From assembly GCA_900321955.1 (NCBI GenBank), contig ONXX01000049.1, positions 1-8,312 of the forward strand: 8,312 nucleotides of DNA, written 5' to 3'. Source of the DNA: an uncultured Bacillota bacterium (lineage in GTDB: Bacteria > Bacillota_I > Bacilli_A > Erysipelotrichales > Erysipelotrichaceae). Both the position numbers and the translations under genes were made by a program. Numbering within the stretch: the first letter of the stretch is position 1; each line of letters opens with the position of its first letter. Under the pieces are notes generated by a model, which worked only from the letters and a program-made list of their open reading frames with translations, did no database searches and was not told where the DNA came from. Below, in pieces: positions 5,814 to 8,312 of the stretch.

Positions 5814-6275
5814 ATGAAAAAGATCATTACATTACTGTTTGTATCACTTGTGGCTTTATTACCCTGCAACCTCTTTGCGGAAGAAGGCGTTAATGAAGTC
5901 AACGGCGACGAGGCAAGTGTCGTCTTATACGCCAACATCGCTTCCCAATACACCGTCAAACTGCCGGCGAGGGTCGATGTCAGAAACGAAACGACAACTT
6001 TCAACGTCTTCGCCAAAGGCAGCATTGCCGCTGACAAAAAGCTGGATATCACCTGTCCGGACGGCACCCATACCCTGACCGACCAGACAATCGGTTCCTC
6101 GAGAACTTATCCTTTGACGGTCAATGTTGCTGACGGCAGTTTTGCCGCCGATGCCCTGCAATTAGACTACAGAGATGATCTCAAATCGGTATTCACCGTA
6201 TCGCACGCCGCACTGATGGCCGGCGATTACATCTACAATATGCCGGTTCTCATCTCTCTCAACAATATTTCCTAA
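5814..6275 (+). CDS. Small secreted beta-domain protein
   Basis: This is a 153-aa protein with a clear signal peptide: KK at 2-3, hydrophobic core 4-16 and likely cleavage after A22 (NLFA/EE). The mature part of about 131 residues has no further membrane helix and no sortase motif. Its domain (about 46-149) starts YTVKLPARVDV and ends AGDYIYNMPVLISL. Both ends line up with residues 27-120 of the downstream repeat protein, which suggests a common fold. Function is unknown; a secreted subunit or partner of a surface structure is an inference. The longer frame from 5760 lies inside the upstream gene. ATG 5814 is chosen because AAGGAG (5804-5809) precedes it and the signal peptide starts there. 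It is translated from the same mRNA as the membrane-anchored protein. Confidence 0.85.
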   Translation: MKKIITLLFVSLVALLPCNLFAEEGVNEVNGDEASVVLYANIASQYTVKLPARVDVRNETTTFNVFAKGSIAADKKLDITCPDGTHTLTDQTIGSSRTYPLTVNVADGSFAADALQLDYRDDLKSVFTVSHAALMAGDYIYNMPVLISLNNIS

Positions 6276-6283
6276 AAAGAAAC

Positions 6284-6306
6284 GATCAGGGCCTGCATCC
6301 CTGATC
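6284..6306 (+). terminator. Hairpin after the secreted-protein gene, weak T tract
   Basis: The perfect 8-bp stem GATCAGGG (6284-6291) / CCCTGATC (6299-6306) with a 7-nt loop is followed only by TCTTAT. It starts 8 nt after the stop. It may be a partial terminator or an mRNA-stabilising hairpin that lowers expression of the next gene. TGATC (6302-6306) can also pair with GATCA (6316-6320), an alternative fold. A second small hairpin, ACGC (6320-6323)/GCGT (6330-6333), runs into TTTT. Confidence 0.5.
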
Positions 6307-6341
6307 TCTTATAAAGATCACGCTGACTGGCGTTTTCATAC

Positions 6342-6356
6342 GACGGAAGTTCCGTC
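6342..6356. promoter_or_regulatory. Perfect dyad upstream of repeat-protein gene
   Basis: GACGGAA-G-TTCCGTC is a perfect 7+7 inverted repeat about 14 nt before the AAGGAGGT ribosome site (6371-6378). It could be a protein operator or an RNA hairpin with a small loop. No T tract follows. No confident promoter is recognised in 6276-6381. Confidence 0.35.
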
Positions 6357-6381
6357 CCCCTATTCTTCGCAAGGAGGTCAA

Positions 6382-8082
6382 ATGAATAAACTAAGTAATA
6401 TTTTTCTTTCTTTTCTATGCATCTTCAGTTTATCAAGGATACCGCCTTGCGAAGATTCCTATGTGATCTCCATCCCCTACAGCATCGACCTGTCTGAATG
6501 CAGGTCCTTTGAAGTGTCTGTCAGTGAAAACAATCTGAGCGATTATGAGACACTTCATATCGATATGCCTTCAACCTTCACGTTGAAAGATGCCCATGGC
6601 AAACAAGATGTCATCGGCACGATTGAAGATCCCTCATTCACCTTTATCAATACCGGCGAACAAAGCCACATTGTCAATCTGGATTTTGCGACGCTCAGTG
6701 TCGGTGACTGGTCGGGCGAGATCCCGATCCACATCTTTCTTGAATCAACAGCCCCTTCCAATATTCTGGAAGAAGGAACGGCCTTAAACGAGGTCTTAGC
6801 ACAGTTGCAGCCATCGATGATCATCTTTTCCAATCAGACCCCGGAAGGAAACTATATTGCCGATGTATCACTTCAAAAAGACGAATCGATCAAACTCTAT
6901 CAGAATAACGATACCGTCTACATCGTCAACGCCCTGCCCGATCCGATCAAGGCTTCAAAGGATCTTTCGCATGCCTTTCAAGGCCTCTACAATCTCACCC
7001 AGATCGATCTGAGCCATCTTGATCTAAGCGGATGTGAATCCATTTCTTCCCTGTTTGAAAATGATACTGCTTTAACATCCATCATCGGTCTGGAGAATCT
7101 TGATACTTCAGGCATCATCGACATGAGTCATCTTTTCTCGGCCTGTACGCAACTCACCAAGTTAAACATTGCAGGATGGGATACCTCTTGCGTTCAGACC
7201 CTGGAAGGCACCTTCTCCTATTGCGAGAAACTCAAGACACTTTCCTTAAACTCCTGGAATGTCTCAGCCTGTGAAAACTTCAGCTACCTTTTCAGCCAAT
7301 GTCTGGCACTCACCTCGGCCGGTGATCTTTCCGCCTGGGACATGAGCCACTGCACCGATCTCTCCGGTCTTTTTGATTCCTGCGTCAAATTGAGAAACTG
7401 CGGGGACCTTTCCTCCTGGAATTTAAGTGAAACCAGAAATCTTTCCCGCCTTTTTCACCATTGCGAAAAACTGACAAGTGCCGGCAACATCTTTCTTTGG
7501 GATGTCTCACAAGTGGAAGATTTCTCCTATTGTTTTGCCTGTGCCCCATTATTGGATTTAACAGGTCTCAATGGCTGGGATGTCAGCAGTCAATGCAGTA
7601 ATCTTTCTTACATGTTTGCCGGAAGCGATAGTGCTTTGTCAGAAGAATTGAATCTCAATCATTGGGATGTTTCGCAGGTCACAAACATGGCTCACATGTT
7701 TGAAAACACAAGATCCTTAAAACATCTTGATATCTCTTCCTGGGATACCTCAAGTCTGAGTGATGCCTCAGCGATGTTTGCCTACTATGAGACCTTATAT
7801 CTTTCACAGCTCGAAGAAGTTATCGGCATTGAAGACTTTGGCCAACCGAATCTGCAAAACATTTCCGGCATCTTTTACGAGAACCAGTATTTTGACGGCG
7901 ATCTATCGGCCTGGGACACTTCTGATCTTCAGGATCTCTCCTATGCCTTCTATGGCTGCTGGCGCATGGACATCGACAAATTAAAACACTGGAACGTGTC
8001 CAGTGTTTCAGATATGACTTTGGCATTCGGTGATGGCGCCGGATCTTTGATCCAGTCGCCTGTACCGGAATGGTATCACTAG
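6382..8082 (+). CDS. BspA-type repeat surface protein (DUF285 repeats)
   Basis: This 566-aa protein is probably exported. It starts MNKLSNIFLSFLCIFSLS, a short hydrophobic leader with few charges, and cleavage near residue 18-24 is possible but not clear-cut. Residues 27-120 (YVISIPYSIDL to GDWSGEIPIHIFL) resemble the mature small protein encoded upstream. Residues about 195-550 hold some 12 degenerate repeats of 25-29 residues, ending W-(D/N)-x-S at W266, W292, W319, W346, W373, W399, W428, W454, W511 and W537, with a central M/L-F-x-x-C-xx-L stretch. This is the BspA/DUF285 pattern, linked in other bacteria to adhesion and host binding. The protein stops at SPVPEWYH, with no LPxTG, wall-binding or transmembrane end, so anchoring is unexplained. 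AAGGAGGT (6371-6378) sets the start. Its TAG lies within a CTAG shared with the converging gene. Confidence 0.88.
   Translation: MNKLSNIFLSFLCIFSLSRIPPCEDSYVISIPYSIDLSECRSFEVSVSENNLSDYETLHIDMPSTFTLKDAHGKQDVIGTIEDPSFTFINTGEQSHIVNLDFATLSVGDWSGEIPIHIFLESTAPSNILEEGTALNEVLAQLQPSMIIFSNQTPEGNYIADVSLQKDESIKLYQNNDTVYIVNALPDPIKASKDLSHAFQGLYNLTQIDLSHLDLSGCESISSLFENDTALTSIIGLENLDTSGIIDMSHLFSACTQLTKLNIAGWDTSCVQTLEGTFSYCEKLKTLSLNSWNVSACENFSYLFSQCLALTSAGDLSAWDMSHCTDLSGLFDSCVKLRNCGDLSSWNLSETRNLSRLFHHCEKLTSAGNIFLWDVSQVEDFSYCFACAPLLDLTGLNGWDVSSQCSNLSYMFAGSDSALSEELNLNHWDVSQVTNMAHMFENTRSLKHLDISSWDTSSLSDASAMFAYYETLYLSQLEEVIGIEDFGQPNLQNISGIFYENQYFDGDLSAWDTSDLQDLSYAFYGCWRMDIDKLKHWNVSSVSDMTLAFGDGAGSLIQSPVPEWYH
6964..8048 (+). 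repeat. Coding repeat array, about 12 BspA-type units
   Basis: In-frame degenerate repeats of about 75-87 nt encode units such as IIDMSHLFSACTQLTKLNIA followed by GWDTS. The units differ strongly in DNA sequence, so the array looks old rather than recently expanded. Units around residues 455-507 are irregular (one lacks the W-D-x-S end and one is lengthened). Many units carry a Cys in the F-x-x-C position. Confidence 0.8.
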
Positions 8083-8312
8083 CTCGCCTTGTATTCTTCG
8101 ACGGCTGTCTCCAGGATATTGAATGGAAGCGGTCCGTTTTTCAATATCGCATCATGATAAGCCAGATAATCGAATTTGTCGCCCATTGCGGCCTTAGTCT
8201 GTTCACACAAAGTGAAGAAGTTGGAACAGCCTAAGCCATAGGAACAGTAGGTTCCCGGCATCTCAATTAAGAAGTCACGGATGAAGGACGCATTGGAATT
8301 ATCCATGTTGAT
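8079..8312 (-). CDS. DUF885 family protein, 5' part outside window
   Basis: The last 77 codons of a leftward gene are present, with TAG at 8079-8081 and the frame still open at the window edge. An ATG at 8304-8306 is internal, since the frame continues as Ile-Asn before it. The end has the DUF885 C-terminal pattern: PGTYCSYGLGC, then GDKFDY, LAYHDAILKNGPLPFNILE and VEEY. DUF885 proteins are usually several hundred residues long and are suspected zinc peptidases with an HExxPGH-like motif; that part would lie beyond the window, so activity cannot be judged. The gene converges on the repeat-protein gene, and the two stops overlap by 4 bp with no terminator between them. Confidence 0.75.
   Translation of the reverse strand: MNMDNSNASFIRDFLIEMPGTYCSYGLGCSNFFTLCEQTKAAMGDKFDYLAYHDAILKNGPLPFNILETAVEEYKAS

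Noticed and set aside
5814..5880. Lipoprotein signal (LLPC) in the small secreted protein
   Set aside because: Pro before the Cys does not fit a lipobox, and a good type I cleavage site (LFA/E) follows four residues later.
5839..6161. Overlapping ORFs on both strands inside the secreted-protein gene
   Set aside because: The frame from 5814 has a ribosome site, signal peptide and domain similarity to the next gene; the others have none of these.
6964..8048. Tandem repeats as a CRISPR array or a phase-variable DNA repeat
   Set aside because: The repeats are protein-level only, in frame, and too diverged in DNA for CRISPR repeats or slipped-strand variation.

Overview
The window is a gene-dense piece of a bacterial chromosome, most likely from the Bacillota (Firmicutes) and plausibly an Erysipelotrichia or Clostridia gut or oral commensal. 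The grounds are strong AGGAGG-type ribosome binding sites, short hairpin/U-tract terminators, a group II (solitary S-component) ECF folate transporter gene, a DUF4428 protein and a BspA-type leucine-rich repeat surface protein. The placement is inference from gene content, not from a marker gene. No mobile element, CRISPR array or rRNA is visible.

Left part (1-809): the 5' end of a leftward nitroreductase gene runs off the window and is preceded by a 4-bp-overlapping small ORF of about 39 codons. A divergent promoter drives a tRNA-Val(TAC)/tRNA-Thr(TGT) pair that ends in a clear intrinsic terminator.

Core part (810-5229): a rightward aldo/keto reductase with a C-terminal 8-Cys iron-sulfur region has its own terminator. 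It is followed by a rightward folT-like ECF S component whose promoter lies so close to its ATG that the mRNA looks leaderless. A perfect palindromic, apparently bidirectional terminator separates folT from a leftward two-gene operon: a DUF4428/zinc-ribbon protein, then an O6-methylguanine-DNA methyltransferase whose GTG start overlaps the upstream stop by one base. Divergent from this operon, and sharing a 134-bp promoter region with it, is alanine racemase (alr), again with its own terminator.

Right part (5230-8082): three rightward genes form an apparent cell-surface cassette. They are a membrane-anchored extracellular protein, a small secreted beta-type protein with a signal peptide, and a 566-aa protein with an N-terminal domain resembling that secreted protein followed by about 12 BspA-type (DUF285) repeats. 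The shared domain and the order anchor / small secreted protein / repeat protein suggest a surface assembly or adhesion system. No sortase motif or other C-terminal anchor is visible on the repeat protein. A terminator-like hairpin lies before the first gene, and several dyads lie before the repeat gene, so conditional expression is possible.

The window closes with the 3' end of a leftward DUF885-family gene. Its TAG stop and that of the repeat gene share one CTAG tetranucleotide.
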